DNA from: Mesorhizobium sp. WSM3626
Lineage (GTDB): Bacteria > Pseudomonadota > Alphaproteobacteria > Rhizobiales > Rhizobiaceae
Direction: 5' to 3'
Assembly (NCBI RefSeq): GCF_000513935.1
Contig: NZ_AZUY01000053.1
Span: forward strand, 641-41,384
Length of the DNA: 40,744 nt
A program made the translations under genes and the position numbers. Shown here one piece after another: positions 1-7,696 of this stretch; the first letter of the stretch is position 1; the number at the start of each line of letters is the position of its first letter. The notes under the pieces were generated by a model. That model made no database searches and was not told the DNA's origin. It was given only the letters and a program-made list of their open reading frames with translations.

Positions 1-18
1 CGAGGATGGAGGATTGCG

Positions 19-696
19 ATGAGCAGATACGTCGCGGCCGTTTTCTCGATTGTAATCGCGACTCAACCTGCCATGGCTATTGAGGCAGGAGTTGGGGCCA
101 AGGCCGGCAATGTAGGGGTTGGTACCAGTGTGGGCGTCGGCCAGAGCGGGGCGTCAATCGGTCTTGGCGCGAGCGTCGGCAGCGTAGGGGCCGACACCGG
201 AGTTTCGGTCGGAACAGGCGACGGCTCAGTAGGCGCAAGCGTTGGAGCCAGCGGCCAACGCAGTGGGCAAGGCGCCTCGTCCGAAAGTACCCCAGCAGGC
301 GCTCCTCCAGGCAATACCCCTGGTCATCCCGCCGCCACGACCGCCACGACCGCCCCGGCCGCAGGCGTGCCACAATTCATCTCCCTGCCACGCATCCTCC
401 GGCCGTATGGCGGGGGTGGTCGCTCATCGGCTGTGACGGCAATCGAAGCTATACCGGGCACGCCGAGTGCAATTGTTCGCGCCTGCCGTAAGGCGATTGC
501 GTCGGCCGCCTTTCCTTTCGGCGTCGTGAGTATACATGCGACGAGCGCAGGTTCCGCACGCCGTCTGAGCCGAGGCGCGGTCTCGGCCCCGATAGCAGTT
601 CGCATACATTATAAAAGGCAAGGTGGCGCCGAGATCCGGCAGGCGCGGATCAGATGCCACCTGGACGCAACGGGTAAAGTGATCAGGCTGACATAG
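19..696 (+). CDS. secreted glycine-rich repeat protein, function unknown
   Basis: The 225-aa product starts with a hydrophobic signal-like stretch ending in AMA at about residue 20. Residues 22-80 are built from short VG/SVG-type repeats (Gly, Val, Ser, Ala in near-dipeptide periodicity). A Pro/Thr/Ala-rich linker follows, then a more ordinary C-terminal domain (about 140-225) with two Cys residues and many Arg. A purine-rich ribosome-binding site (ggagga) lies 5 nt before the ATG, which supports this start. I do not recognise a named family. The architecture (signal, low-complexity Gly-rich region, small basic domain) suggests an exported or surface-associated protein; that is inference. The repeats make the N-terminal half prone to misalignment and length variation. 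Confidence 0.75.
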   Translation: MSRYVAAVFSIVIATQPAMAIEAGVGAKAGNVGVGTSVGVGQSGASIGLGASVGSVGADTGVSVGTGDGSVGASVGASGQRSGQGASSESTPAGAPPGNTPGHPAATTATTAPAAGVPQFISLPRILRPYGGGGRSSAVTAIEAIPGTPSAIVRACRKAIASAAFPFGVVSIHATSAGSARRLSRGAVSAPIAVRIHYKRQGGAEIRQARIRCHLDATGKVIRLT

Positions 697-699
697 GGG

Positions 700-978
700 T
701 TGTGCCTTGTGCTTCGCTTGCACCCTAGTGCGACAGAGTTCGCCGATATTGAGACCTCGGACCGACGCCCGGGCTTGATGCGCGCCAATGGCGCCGAGAA
801 AAATCTCGCCGAACTCCTTGAGCTTGGCGGTGGACCTGGGCTTCCCGTCACCATCGATACCGATATCGTCAGGCTGGTGACTAAGCCGCCGAGGCCGAAG
901 GCGCCACTGATGGACAAGGCCACACAGAAGCCGCCATCAAGCGGGACGTCTTACCCGCCTGGAAATAGCCCGCAATAG
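700..978 (+). CDS. small protein with a C-terminal tail shared with the 21.2-kb paralogue
   Basis: The frame encodes about 92 aa; an internal ATG at 778 would give about 66 aa. The last 28 residues (LPVTIDTDIVRLV then KPPRPKAPLMDKAT) match the C-terminus of the protein at 21200-21505 (IPVTVDAAVARLV then KPPTRKAPLVDKPT), and the DNA is similar too. The N-terminal part does not match that family. This looks like a recombined or degenerate family member rather than a confirmed functional gene. No good ribosome-binding site is visible for either start. Confidence 0.4.
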   Translation: MCLVLRLHPSATEFADIETSDRRPGLMRANGAEKNLAELLELGGGPGLPVTIDTDIVRLVTKPPRPKAPLMDKATQKPPSSGTSYPPGNSPQ

Positions 979-1155
979 GTCGGCTTCGTTCGTGATCCCG
1001 GCATCGAAAACCTGGAACACTTCCCTAGCCAGGGATTCCCGCTGTTCCCTGTCTTTTTTGGCTAGACGGCGCTCGCTACGCAGCCGATCGAACACCCGCT
1101 GGAGCTTATCCAGATCAGCGGGGCAGTAGACACCACTGTTGCTCGACCAAGGCAT
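937..1155 (-). CDS. conserved small hypothetical protein
   Basis: I chose the internal ATG at 1155 because residues from MPWSSN onward look protein-like: an YCPADLDKLQRVFD segment, a charged helix and a C-terminal LLRAISRR. The upstream extension of the frame to 1257 runs through a perfect inverted repeat at 1202-1239 and would encode unlikely sequence. The 72-aa product is Arg/Leu/Asp rich, soluble and predicted helical. It resembles small rhizobial proteins with an 'LD+LQRVFD' motif that have no assigned function. It overlaps the convergent frame ending at 978 by about 40 nt. Confidence 0.6.
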   Translation of the reverse strand: MPWSSNSGVYCPADLDKLQRVFDRLRSERRLAKKDREQRESLAREVFQVFDAGITNEADLLRAISRRVRRPA

Positions 1156-1201
1156 TGCCGCCGCCCTCAGCGCGGCTTTGATAAGACACGGTTGAGGCAG
1201 C

Positions 1202-1239
1202 AGGAACCCGCTCCACAACTCTACACGGAGCGGGTTCCT
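1202..1239. repeat. 13-bp perfect inverted repeat (hairpin)
   Basis: Arms at 1202-1214 and 1227-1239 are perfect complements around a 12-nt loop. No T-run follows on either strand, so it is not a canonical intrinsic terminator. It lies upstream of the minus-strand gene starting at 1155 and could be a regulatory or structural element. Confidence 0.6.
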
Positions 1240-1848
1240 ATTCCCATTCCTGACCACAGCGCGGGCTCAGGCAAGCGCTGCTGCGGCCAATGGGATTGCT
1301 GAAAGCATGTTGCCTGCCGCGGCGGGAACGCAAGTAAGTCTTCCGGATAGCATAACCGCCGAATGGAGGAACTCCTCGGCACGAAGAGTTGCCGACTCCT
1401 TGACCGGGCCGTCCTATTCCGGACAGCGCGGTCAAATCCACCCTGACTGCGCAGGCGGCTCCGGCAAACCCCAGCCCCCCGCCCACTGTCGGGGCCGCTA
1501 TGCTCATAATCTTGCGGGCCTATCTAGACAGGCCGGGTCGTGATGCAGGATCGCGTCGATAGAGACTGTCCACCTCTTCACCCCGCGATCCTTGCCGTCC
1601 TTAGGCCATGATCCTTCTAGGCAACGGCCATCTATCTTCCCTACCGGCCGAGCGGCTGCTCGGAAAGCGAGACCAGTTCGGCTTAGTCGGTCACGCCAGT
1701 TCACGGGAAATCGACAACTGGGGGCCGGCAATCATTTAAGTCCCCAAACCCCCCGCCTACTGAGCGTCGTCGATCTCTTTCAGCCTCCCTCCCTACAGGT
1801 CGGGTGTCACTGTCCGCAGCCGCGAAGGCCGGAATTGCGTAAGGGCGA
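1240..1848. other. about 600 bp with no supportable gene
   Basis: Frames exist on both strands but none has convincing protein-like composition, a ribosome-binding site or a recognisable motif. I see nothing definite here apart from the neighbouring hairpin. Confidence 0.5.
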
Positions 1849-1873
1849 GGAACAAACGCCAAGCCGCCATGTT
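1849..1873 (+). promoter_or_regulatory. RpoE2/EcfG-like promoter, leaderless geometry
   Basis: GGAAC at 1849-1853, an 18-nt spacer and TT at 1872-1873 fit the GGAAC-N18/19-TT pattern known for rhizobial RpoE2/EcfG promoters. Only 7 nt separate the TT from the ATG at 1881, so a transcript from here would start at or next to the start codon. Confidence 0.45.
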
Positions 1874-1880
1874 CGGGGCT

Positions 1881-2149
1881 ATGGCACTCTACTATTTCGA
1901 TCTGGACGACAACGACACTATCTTCCCGGATGATGATGGGATCGATTGTGAAGGCCTCGCCATTGAACACGAGGCGATCAAAGCTCTAGCAGAGATAATG
2001 GGAGAGAGATTGCCTGACGGCGATTGCCGCCAGCTAGCCATTACGTGCGAGATGAGGGCGGGGATTTGGTGTTTCGGGCGAGCATCAAGTTCGAGATCGA
2101 GGCGAAACGTTTCCCAGCACGGCGCATCTCGCCTGACAGTCGCGCCTGA
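1881..2149 (+). pseudogene. DUF6894-type protein, broken by one frameshift
   Basis: The first frame reads MALYYFDLDDND, then DDDGIDCEGL, ALAEIMGERLPDGD and CRQLAIT, which is the pattern of the small DUF6894 family (YYFDL, D-E-G, acidic, about 80 aa). Right after the AIT codons the frame degenerates. The +1 frame from 2045 continues exactly as the family should (VRDEGGDLVFRASIKFEIEA) and stops at 2147-2149. The simplest explanation is a one-base deletion near 2043-2045. The unshifted frame would run on to 2159. The intact gene would have been about 89 codons. The ATG at 1881 is preferred over 1869 because the family starts with M-x-x-YYFDL. The gene is either a recent pseudogene or carries a sequencing error. 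Confidence 0.75.
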
Positions 2150-2214
2150 AGGACATTAACTGAGTGTGCAGTCGCTCCCTTGAAGCCCCGCCTTTGGCCG
2201 TCATATTCCCGCAT

Positions 2215-2421
2215 ATGCCAGATAAGGACAGCCAACGCCCTTCCATCTTCGACCTCGACGCCCTGCGAGAGGCTTTTATGAAGTCTGTTTGCGAAAACAA
2301 TGTCTCGCCTTCCGAATGGGGCGAACCTGCCGAACGATTCATTCAGGGGCTTGCGGATCACAAGTTTACGGAAGCAGCGGTTAGCCAGATCACCGGAGCG
2401 CCGGACGATACCCAGCCATAA
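2215..2421 (+). CDS. small acidic hypothetical protein
   Basis: The 68-aa product starts MPDKDSQRPSIFDLDALREA and ends TGAPDDTQP. It is rich in Asp, Glu and Ala, is probably helical, and has no membrane segment. An in-frame upstream codon at 2164 would add 17 poor-looking residues, so the ATG at 2215 is preferred, although its ribosome-binding site is weak. I do not recognise the family. It sits between a broken DUF6894 gene and another small gene, in a run of same-strand small genes. Confidence 0.5.
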   Translation: MPDKDSQRPSIFDLDALREAFMKSVCENNVSPSEWGEPAERFIQGLADHKFTEAAVSQITGAPDDTQP

Positions 2422-2508
2422 GTCCGCAACGGACGAATCCCACTTGATCTAAGATTGGGCAGCCACATAAAAATCGACGTTTCCCGTTGCTTTCTAGGGA
2501 GGCATGCG

Positions 2509-2700
2509 ATGGATAACGTGGTTCCGTTCCGCAAGGTGGCGGCGCGCGTCGAAGTGGCGGAACCCAGCGGCGAATGGTTCGTCCGCGTCATCGAGAACGA
2601 CCAAGAACTTACCCGATCATTTGAACTGGAATCATTCGCGCTGTCCTATGCGGAAGGCCAGCGGATACGGCTAGGATTGCATAGGATCACTCGGATATAG
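2509..2700 (+). CDS. small conserved hypothetical protein
   Basis: The ATG at 2509 is preceded by a strong ribosome-binding site (gggagg, 6-nt spacing), which fixes the start; the 18-codon upstream extension is unlikely. The 63-aa product (MDNVVPFRKVAARVEVAEP..., with EWFVRVIEND in the middle) has the look of a small beta-rich rhizobial protein. It has an N-terminal PFRK motif and a C-terminal segment rich in Arg/Gly/Leu. A strong hairpin follows directly at 2722-2749. Function unknown. Confidence 0.7.
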   Translation: MDNVVPFRKVAARVEVAEPSGEWFVRVIENDQELTRSFELESFALSYAEGQRIRLGLHRITRI

Positions 2701-2721
2701 GAATTAACAAAGCTTAACAAA

Positions 2722-2749
2722 GCCCCGGCGCTCGGGTCTGCGCCGGGGC
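2722..2749 (+). terminator. GC-rich hairpin after the small gene ending at 2700
   Basis: A 10-bp perfect stem (gccccggcgc / gcgccggggc) with an 8-nt loop lies 22 nt after the stop codon. There is no T-run, so it could be an atypical terminator or an mRNA-stabilising hairpin. Confidence 0.5.
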
Positions 2750-2991
2750 CGAGTTGGGCCTCAGCGTCGCGCGATCAACAGGCAGAGCTGGCGCAGGTCG
2801 CGGTCATAAGTGCCCTCGCTGCTCAGGACGTCGGCACAACAGTTTCTCTGGTGAGCGAGAGCCGAGGTTAGTTCTGAAGAAGACTTCCGAAGCCTTAAGC
2901 GGTACTTAAAATGATTTGGATTGGTGCCGGCCGCTGAGAGGCCGCTCAAGCAAGCTGCCAAAAACTAACCGGTGTGGCAACGTCCCGCTCC

Positions 2992-3225
2992 CGCCGCCCC
3001 ATTCACGGCAGCGGCGGGCGTCCCTAGGGATGAACCAGGGCCGGCCCGGGGCGGGTGACCCAGGCTGATAGGAGGATGCAATTTCGGTGCCGAGGGCACT
3101 GTGCCGCCATGAAACACCAACGAAAAAGCCGGCCTGAGGAATCGCCCGCCGCATGCTCAACATGCCGTGCCAGACGGGTCAATTTCGATGCGAAAAAGCC
3201 CGCCACCTTTCGGCAGCGGGGAAGT
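2992..3225. repeat. intergenic repeat, copy 1
   Basis: A 29-bp block at 2992-3020 is identical to 3484-3512. Similarity continues in patches downstream, including 'ccaggctga', 'gtgccgccatgaaacacca' against 'gcgccgccgtggaacatca', and a 'cgaaaaagcc' motif. A second 'gcgaaaaagcccgcc' hairpin lies at 3190-3220. This is non-coding repeat DNA of the kind rhizobia carry between genes; 2962-3480 holds no gene I can support. Confidence 0.65.
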
Positions 3226-3483
3226 TTTGGAGTGTGCTGGGATCAACCAGCATAGGTCAACGAGTGGCGGCGGCGTTGGTTGCGAGGGATTGACCACATA
3301 GAGGTCGAAGCTATGTCCTGAAATGTCGTGTTCTGGAAAGCGGTCGTGCATGCCCTCTCGCCTGGTCCTGGAATACCTTGCCATTGGGATCATGATCGTA
3401 TTCGCGTTATGGGTCATGGTACGCACTTGGCCAGAGTTAATGATGTGATCCCTTCTTAGCATGGGCCTGCCGGCCCCACAGCA

Positions 3484-3645
3484 CGCCGCCCCATTCACGG
3501 CAGCGGCGGGCGCTCTAGGATGTAAAGCACAAGCCCGGGGGGCGCTGGCGATCCAGGCTGAGGCCAGGAAGCAATCTTGCGGTGGAGACTGCGCCGCCGT
3601 GGAACATCAAACGAAAAAGCCCGCCGGCGGGAGCCAGCGGGCTTT
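3484..3645. repeat. intergenic repeat, copy 2, ending in a palindrome
   Basis: The unit begins with the 29-bp block shared with 2992-3020 and ends at 3609-3645 with an imperfect palindrome (agcccgcc...ggcgggag...agcgggct). Read on the minus strand the palindrome is followed by a T-run, like a terminator. A near-identical palindrome lies at 22028-22063 after another small gene, so this is a dispersed family. Confidence 0.65.
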
Positions 3646-3663
3646 GAGACGTGTCTGGCCGGC

Positions 3664-3918
3664 GTGCTGCCGAGCCGCGAGATAGTCAACGCCCTCTACG
3701 GGCCGCAACCGATCCACGAGGCCGAGGCGCTGGCGAAGGCAATCATTGAGGCCGTCGAGAAGCGGGATGAAATGGGGGCGGGCAGTGTATGCCTACTCTG
3801 TCAAACCGCATTCAAAATGCACTATGGCCTCGAGGATCGTGCGGTAGAGGCTCTCGACTTGCTTCGTCGGTCTCGCTCGCTGGTGGCCTCATTAACTTCG
3901 TTGCCTTGTCCCCTGTGA
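3664..3918 (+). CDS. possible small hypothetical protein or gene fragment
   Basis: From a GTG at 3664 the frame reads VLPSREIVNALYGPQPIHEA followed by EALAKAIIEAVEKRDE, which looks protein-like and helical. A CLLC motif and an EDRAVEALDLLRRS helix follow. The last 20 residues look like run-on sequence. It starts just after repeat copy 2. No family is recognised and no clear ribosome-binding site is present, so this may be a truncated gene. Confidence 0.35.
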   Translation: MLPSREIVNALYGPQPIHEAEALAKAIIEAVEKRDEMGAGSVCLLCQTAFKMHYGLEDRAVEALDLLRRSRSLVASLTSLPCPL

Positions 3919-4066
3919 GCAGCGTGGCTGACTTGCCCTGCTCGCGGCGCTCGGTGCCAATGATGTCCATCCCCGCCTAAGGACTGAGGCTCGCGGGTGT
4001 GGCTCTTCAGCTACATACAAATTTTGCCGTTGATTCGATAATAGGCGCTTCGGCTAGGGGACTACT

Positions 4067-4723
4067 ATGAAAGCTCTGTTGCTCGCTTCCTTGATTTCGC
4101 TTTCGTTCAGCGCATCGGCCTTATCGGCCGATCTCATCACAGCTCCCGTCGATACCACGCAATGGACTTGGCAAGGGCCATACGCGGGCGTGTTTGGCGC
4201 GGGGACGCTGGAACATTACAAGATCAGTGAACCGACTATCGGTGCCAGCGCTACGCACAGCGTCGGTTCGGCAACCATTGGTGGATTTGCTGGCTATAAT
4301 TTCCAGTCGGGCAAGGTTGTCTACGGCATTGAAGGCGAGCTTGGCTACCGCTTCAAGAAGAACACGTTTGGCGACATTCCCGGCCCCGGCATACTAGACG
4401 CTTCAACTGGCTTGTTCGGCTCGTTGAAGGGACGCGTCGGGATGGACATGGGAGCTTATATGCCGTTTGTCACGGCCGGCGTCACTGCTGCAAAGCTGAA
4501 AACGTTCTTTCCGGGTGGGGACGCGGAGCGCGATGCAACTGTGGTGGGTGGTCTCGTAGGCGCCGGCATCGATGTGGCGCTGACCCATGAGGTATTCCTT
4601 CGCGGCGAGTACGATTTCTCCTTCTTCGGTAAGAAGTCGCTCGAATATTGTGGCGGTGGATGTACCCTCGACCATACCCTTCAGACACATGATTTCCGCG
4701 TCGGCATCGCCATAAAATTCTAA
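4067..4723 (+). CDS. outer-membrane beta-barrel protein (Omp25/Omp31/RopB-like)
   Basis: The 218-aa product has a clear signal peptide (MKALLLASLISLSFSASALSA, cleavage predicted before DLI). It then has the WQGPYAGVFGAG strand typical of Omp25/Omp31-type porins of the Hyphomicrobiales, repeated alternating aromatic/Gly strands (GGFAGYNFQSG, YGIEGELGYRF, GRVGMDMGAYMPFVTAGV) and a C-terminal Phe (GIAIKF) as required by the BAM machinery. It is predicted to be an 8-stranded barrel in the outer membrane. Two Cys residues in an YCGGGCTLDH loop near the C-terminus are unusual and may form a disulfide. It appears monocistronic. Family members support envelope stability; the specific role here is unknown. 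Confidence 0.85.
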   Translation: MKALLLASLISLSFSASALSADLITAPVDTTQWTWQGPYAGVFGAGTLEHYKISEPTIGASATHSVGSATIGGFAGYNFQSGKVVYGIEGELGYRFKKNTFGDIPGPGILDASTGLFGSLKGRVGMDMGAYMPFVTAGVTAAKLKTFFPGGDAERDATVVGGLVGAGIDVALTHEVFLRGEYDFSFFGKKSLEYCGGGCTLDHTLQTHDFRVGIAIKF

Positions 4724-4740
4724 TTGTTCGCGCATCGGCG

Positions 4741-4881
4741 GTGGCGCCAAACTTCAGTTTCGTTGATGACGAAGAGCGGGCCATCAAGCTATCGCGGATC
4801 ATCCAGCGGCAGGTCGACTGGGAACTCCGATGGCGCACGCTCCGGAGAGTTCGCCGCCGAATTAGGCCGACGCAAGACTAG
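4741..4881 (+). CDS. possible 46-aa basic peptide
   Basis: From a GTG at 4741 a short frame encodes MAPNFSFVDDEERAIKLSRI followed by an Arg-rich helix and ends at TAG 4879-4881. It begins just after the porin gene and looks more protein-like than the competing frames, but no clear ribosome-binding site or family is visible. Confidence 0.25.
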   Translation: MAPNFSFVDDEERAIKLSRIIQRQVDWELRWRTLRRVRRRIRPTQD

Positions 4882-4925
4882 GCATCACTTGACGAAGCCT
4901 TTCGACGGCCCGGGGTCATTGGGTC

Positions 4926-5255
4926 ATGGCCAAGGGCATCAATATCGGCGATGAGGTCGCGATAACCGCAACCGTCCGGCGGCGGGTAACTGAGGACCGC
5001 GTGAGCGTTTCCATCGCTTCTTATGGACAGCCGCATTCGATTTGCGACCAAACAACGAAGGTGCAGAACGGGCAGCACATCGAGCTGATTGGCAGCGTCA
5101 CCCAAATCCGGGCGGGACCTGCAGTTCGCATAATGTCTTCGGTTCCACATGCGCCTCCTTTACTACTCCATCCAGAGGAGGGGCGGCTCGGGTTCCACAA
5201 ACAAGAAAGCCCGCTGCCTCGGGGAGTGCAGCGGGCCCTTGGCGCTCGGAGTTGA
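4926..5255 (+). CDS. truncated copy of the 'INIGDEVAITATVRR' small protein family
   Basis: Residues 4-60 (INIGDEVAITATVRR, VTEDRVSVSI, SYGQPHS, VQNGQHIELIGSVT) match the protein at 21200-21505 almost residue for residue. After GSVTQ the match stops, and the frame continues with unrelated, Pro/Arg-rich sequence to 5255. The paralogue continues with a conserved LDKNRVTVNLGIPVTVD segment that is missing here. This copy therefore probably lost its C-terminal half by deletion or insertion. The family looks like a small all-beta fold; function unknown. Confidence 0.55.
   Translation: MAKGINIGDEVAITATVRRRVTEDRVSVSIASYGQPHSICDQTTKVQNGQHIELIGSVTQIRAGPAVRIMSSVPHAPPLLLHPEEGRLGFHKQESPLPRGVQRALGARS
5201..5236 (-). 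terminator. minus-strand intrinsic-terminator-like hairpin
   Basis: Read on the minus strand, a 9-bp stem (gcccgctgc / gcagcgggc, arms 5228-5236 and 5209-5217) is followed by tttcttgttt. No clear minus-strand gene ends here, so it may be a repeat-derived palindrome. It resembles those at 3609 and 22028. Confidence 0.45.
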
Positions 5256-5524
5256 GGGGTCATCTCCATGCTGAGCGGAACAATCCGCAGATAAGAGTTT
5301 GGTTCCGATGAATGCTCCCGACTCACCCTGATCTGCACTAAGGTCCAATAACCTCCGACCCGGCAATGTTTTTCTGGCCTGCAAAAAAGATGCCCACCGG
5401 CCGAAGCCAATGGGTAAACTGGAGATGACGTGCATGTGACTACAGAGGGATTGCCGGTGCTAATCTGAAGGTAGAGCAGCACGCCAAGAGCGCCACCAGG
5501 CCGCGTTCGCGCCCAAATGATAAC

Positions 5525-6001
5525 TCAGATCCATTCGATGACGGGTCGCGTAATCATCAGCCAGAATATCGCGGTCACGGCTGCGAATGCTGGGAAGCCG
5601 AAGATAAACCACAGCCGGAACAGTCGACTGTAGCGCTCAGGTGGAGGCTCGCCGGATGCTGCTGCCTCTGCCGCCAGATTGCGCATCGTTATTTGCATCC
5701 AGACGACTGGAAGCCAGAACAGACCGGTGACGATGTAGAGCAGAATCGACAGGGCAATCCAGCCCTCCCAAAGCGAATAGCCGGCTTGCCAGGCGAGCGC
5801 GACCCCCGTCACAGGCTGCGCGACAACGGCCGTGGCCGTGAACACGAAATCCGCAATGACGACGATCCGGGCTACTGCGGCAATCGTCGCAGCATTGCCT
5901 GTCCGGTGCGCGAGCAGCATGAAGAATGCGATACCAGCGCCCGTGCCGAGTAGGATGGCGGCCCCGATGATGTGGAGGAACTTCAGCAGGAAATAGACCA
6001 T
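5525..6001 (-). CDS. DUF2269-type integral membrane protein
   Basis: The 158-aa product begins MVYFLLKFLHIIGAAILLGT and has four hydrophobic segments: about residues 3-25, 40-65, 75-105 with LWEGWIALSILLYIVTGLFWLPVVWMQ (residues listed in two parts of the same helix pair), and a C-terminal FGFPAFAAVTAIFWLM. The K-x-L-H-x-x-G start, an internal RR/RL-rich loop and the LPVVWMQ motif match DUF2269 'predicted integral membrane' proteins. The ATG overlaps the stop codon of the upstream SDR/DoxX gene (TGATG), so the two are almost certainly co-transcribed and translationally coupled. Longer in-frame starts upstream would lie inside that gene and are rejected. Function unknown; the pairing suggests a joint role at the membrane. 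Confidence 0.8.
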   Translation of the reverse strand: MVYFLLKFLHIIGAAILLGTGAGIAFFMLLAHRTGNAATIAAVARIVVIADFVFTATAVVAQPVTGVALAWQAGYSLWEGWIALSILLYIVTGLFWLPVVWMQITMRNLAAEAAASGEPPPERYSRLFRLWFIFGFPAFAAVTAIFWLMITRPVIEWI

Positions 6002-7287
6002 CAGCGCTCCGCCAGGATCGCTAGCGCGACGAAGTGCACGACGAGGATTGGCAGGATCTTCATCAGCGGACCGAGCGGCTCGTTCCAAAGTCCCGGACGC
6101 AAGATCGTGCCCGAAACCCCATAGAACAACGAGATCCCGATCGCTGCCCAAAGTCCCAGCCGGGCAGTTGGTCGCCAGGCAATCAGCGTGCCCACCGCAA
6201 TGTCGGCAAGCGCGCCGGCCACCACTGTCGGCTCGGCCAGTGCGCTGACTGCCGTATTGCTCAGAAGTTCGACACCGCTACGCCACCCGGTGGTAAGCGA
6301 GATGATGCCAGTCATAATCCAGAAAAAAGGAAGCACGACGAAAATCGCTGGCTTGACGAAATAGAGGCGAGCAAACCATCGTTCCTGTACGGTCGCGGGG
6401 TTGGTCGCAAGTGTGCTTGACAGGCTCGACGGCTGGAGCCCGGTCATCCTCATCCACGGCTCAGGGTCGCCCGTCGCACCTCGCGTGATCTCCTTCGCGG
6501 CGTTGGTCCGCATCGGTGGCCGCCATCCGAGCGCGCCTGCCAGATCGCCCAAGCGGTAGAGCACCCTGGAAGCCCCGCCCGGAATGACAAATTCTCGAGC
6601 TTTTCTCCAGCCGAACCAGCGACGATAATGGTCGATGACCTCGCTCATCAAGAGTGCCTCGGGCCCGGCCAGTTCCACCGCCACACGGGAAGGACTGTCG
6701 GGGCGCAGAAAAAATTCGACCGTGGACACGACGTCTTCGAGTTGGACGACCTGGAGGCGCCCGGTATTCGGCATCACCGGGAGAAGTGGTAAAGCGGCCA
6801 ACCCGCGAAACAGTGCGCTCGCTCCATAGGCGGGTCGTCCGAGTACGACAGCGGGCCGCAGTATGACCCAGTCAAGATCAAGGGCCGTTAGCGCTTCATC
6901 CCCCGCTAGCTTGCTGGACGAAAACGGGGAGAGCTGTAGGCGGTCCACCCCAATTGCAGAGAAATGGATGACCTTCGTGACCCCTGTTTGCGCACATGCC
7001 TTGAACAACGCCGCTGCCGCGCTCTGGTGAACCGCGCGTGGGCTATCATGCAGCCCTTTTTGCAGGACGCCGACGCAGTTGACGACGGCATCGACACCTG
7101 ACAAATGGCGATGCCAGTCTGCCGGATCCAAGGCCTTCGCGATGTCCAACACAATCTCGCGGCTCCCTGAAAAACAGCGCGATCCGTTGGGCCGAACAAC
7201 ACGATAGACCTCGTGTCCTTCCTGGCTAAGCCGCGCGCATACCGCAGCACCAATGAGACCAGTTGCGCCCGCTACCAAGACTTTCAT
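6001..7287 (-). CDS. SDR-family NAD(P)-binding protein fused to a DoxX-like membrane domain
   Basis: The 428-aa product has an N-terminal Rossmann domain (MKVLVAGATGLIGAAV, G-x-x-G-x-x-G) spanning about residues 1-285. It includes an NCVGVLQ strand, a VIHFSAIGV strand and an S-x-x-x-K in place of the canonical Tyr-x-x-x-Lys (SSSKLAGDE). It is therefore an atypical, NDUFA9-like or NmrA-like SDR that may bind NAD(P) without classical dehydrogenase chemistry. Residues about 310-428 hold four hydrophobic helices typical of DoxX-like domains. The ATG at 7287 is chosen because the Rossmann strand begins there. The downstream DUF2269 gene overlaps by one base. The architecture is known in proteobacteria; its substrate is not established. 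Confidence 0.85.
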   Translation of the reverse strand: MKVLVAGATGLIGAAVCARLSQEGHEVYRVVRPNGSRCFSGSREIVLDIAKALDPADWHRHLSGVDAVVNCVGVLQKGLHDSPRAVHQSAAAALFKACAQTGVTKVIHFSAIGVDRLQLSPFSSSKLAGDEALTALDLDWVILRPAVVLGRPAYGASALFRGLAALPLLPVMPNTGRLQVVQLEDVVSTVEFFLRPDSPSRVAVELAGPEALLMSEVIDHYRRWFGWRKAREFVIPGGASRVLYRLGDLAGALGWRPPMRTNAAKEITRGATGDPEPWMRMTGLQPSSLSSTLATNPATVQERWFARLYFVKPAIFVVLPFFWIMTGIISLTTGWRSGVELLSNTAVSALAEPTVVAGALADIAVGTLIAWRPTARLGLWAAIGISLFYGVSGTILRPGLWNEPLGPLMKILPILVVHFVALAILAER

Positions 7288-7696
7288 CGCATGAAACCTG
7301 GCATGGAGATCAGGCCGCAATGCGTATTGCTTGGTGGCTGAACCCCAACATAGCTGACGAGGGGGGCGGCCATCAGGGTCGTTCGAAACTCGAAGGAGTG
7401 TTCCAAGATTTCCTCACTTTTGGCGCAACCGCAACCCGCTGCTAACCAACAACGTCTCTTGCGTTCAGTTCCGCCGGAAAATTGGGTAGCGCCTGGAAGG
7501 AGTGGTCGACCAGCCGGGCATACACGATCGCAGGACCGTGGAAGCCTTCTTCGCTTGTCCATATCGACGCTGACCAGCAGAGTCCGATAGATTGCCAACG
7601 GCGGTCCATATCCAACCAGCCATGGCTTGGCTGTTCGACCAGGGCGGCAGCCGGTCCTAGGCGAGAGGGGCAATTGGCTAGAGGAGATTAACGTCG
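7288..7696. other. divergent intergenic region (about 400 bp)
   Basis: This region separates the minus-strand SDR/DoxX gene from the plus-strand dehydrogenase and must hold both promoters. I see no convincing gene. A gaggag ribosome-binding site at 7681-7686 serves the ATG at 7697. Confidence 0.5.
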
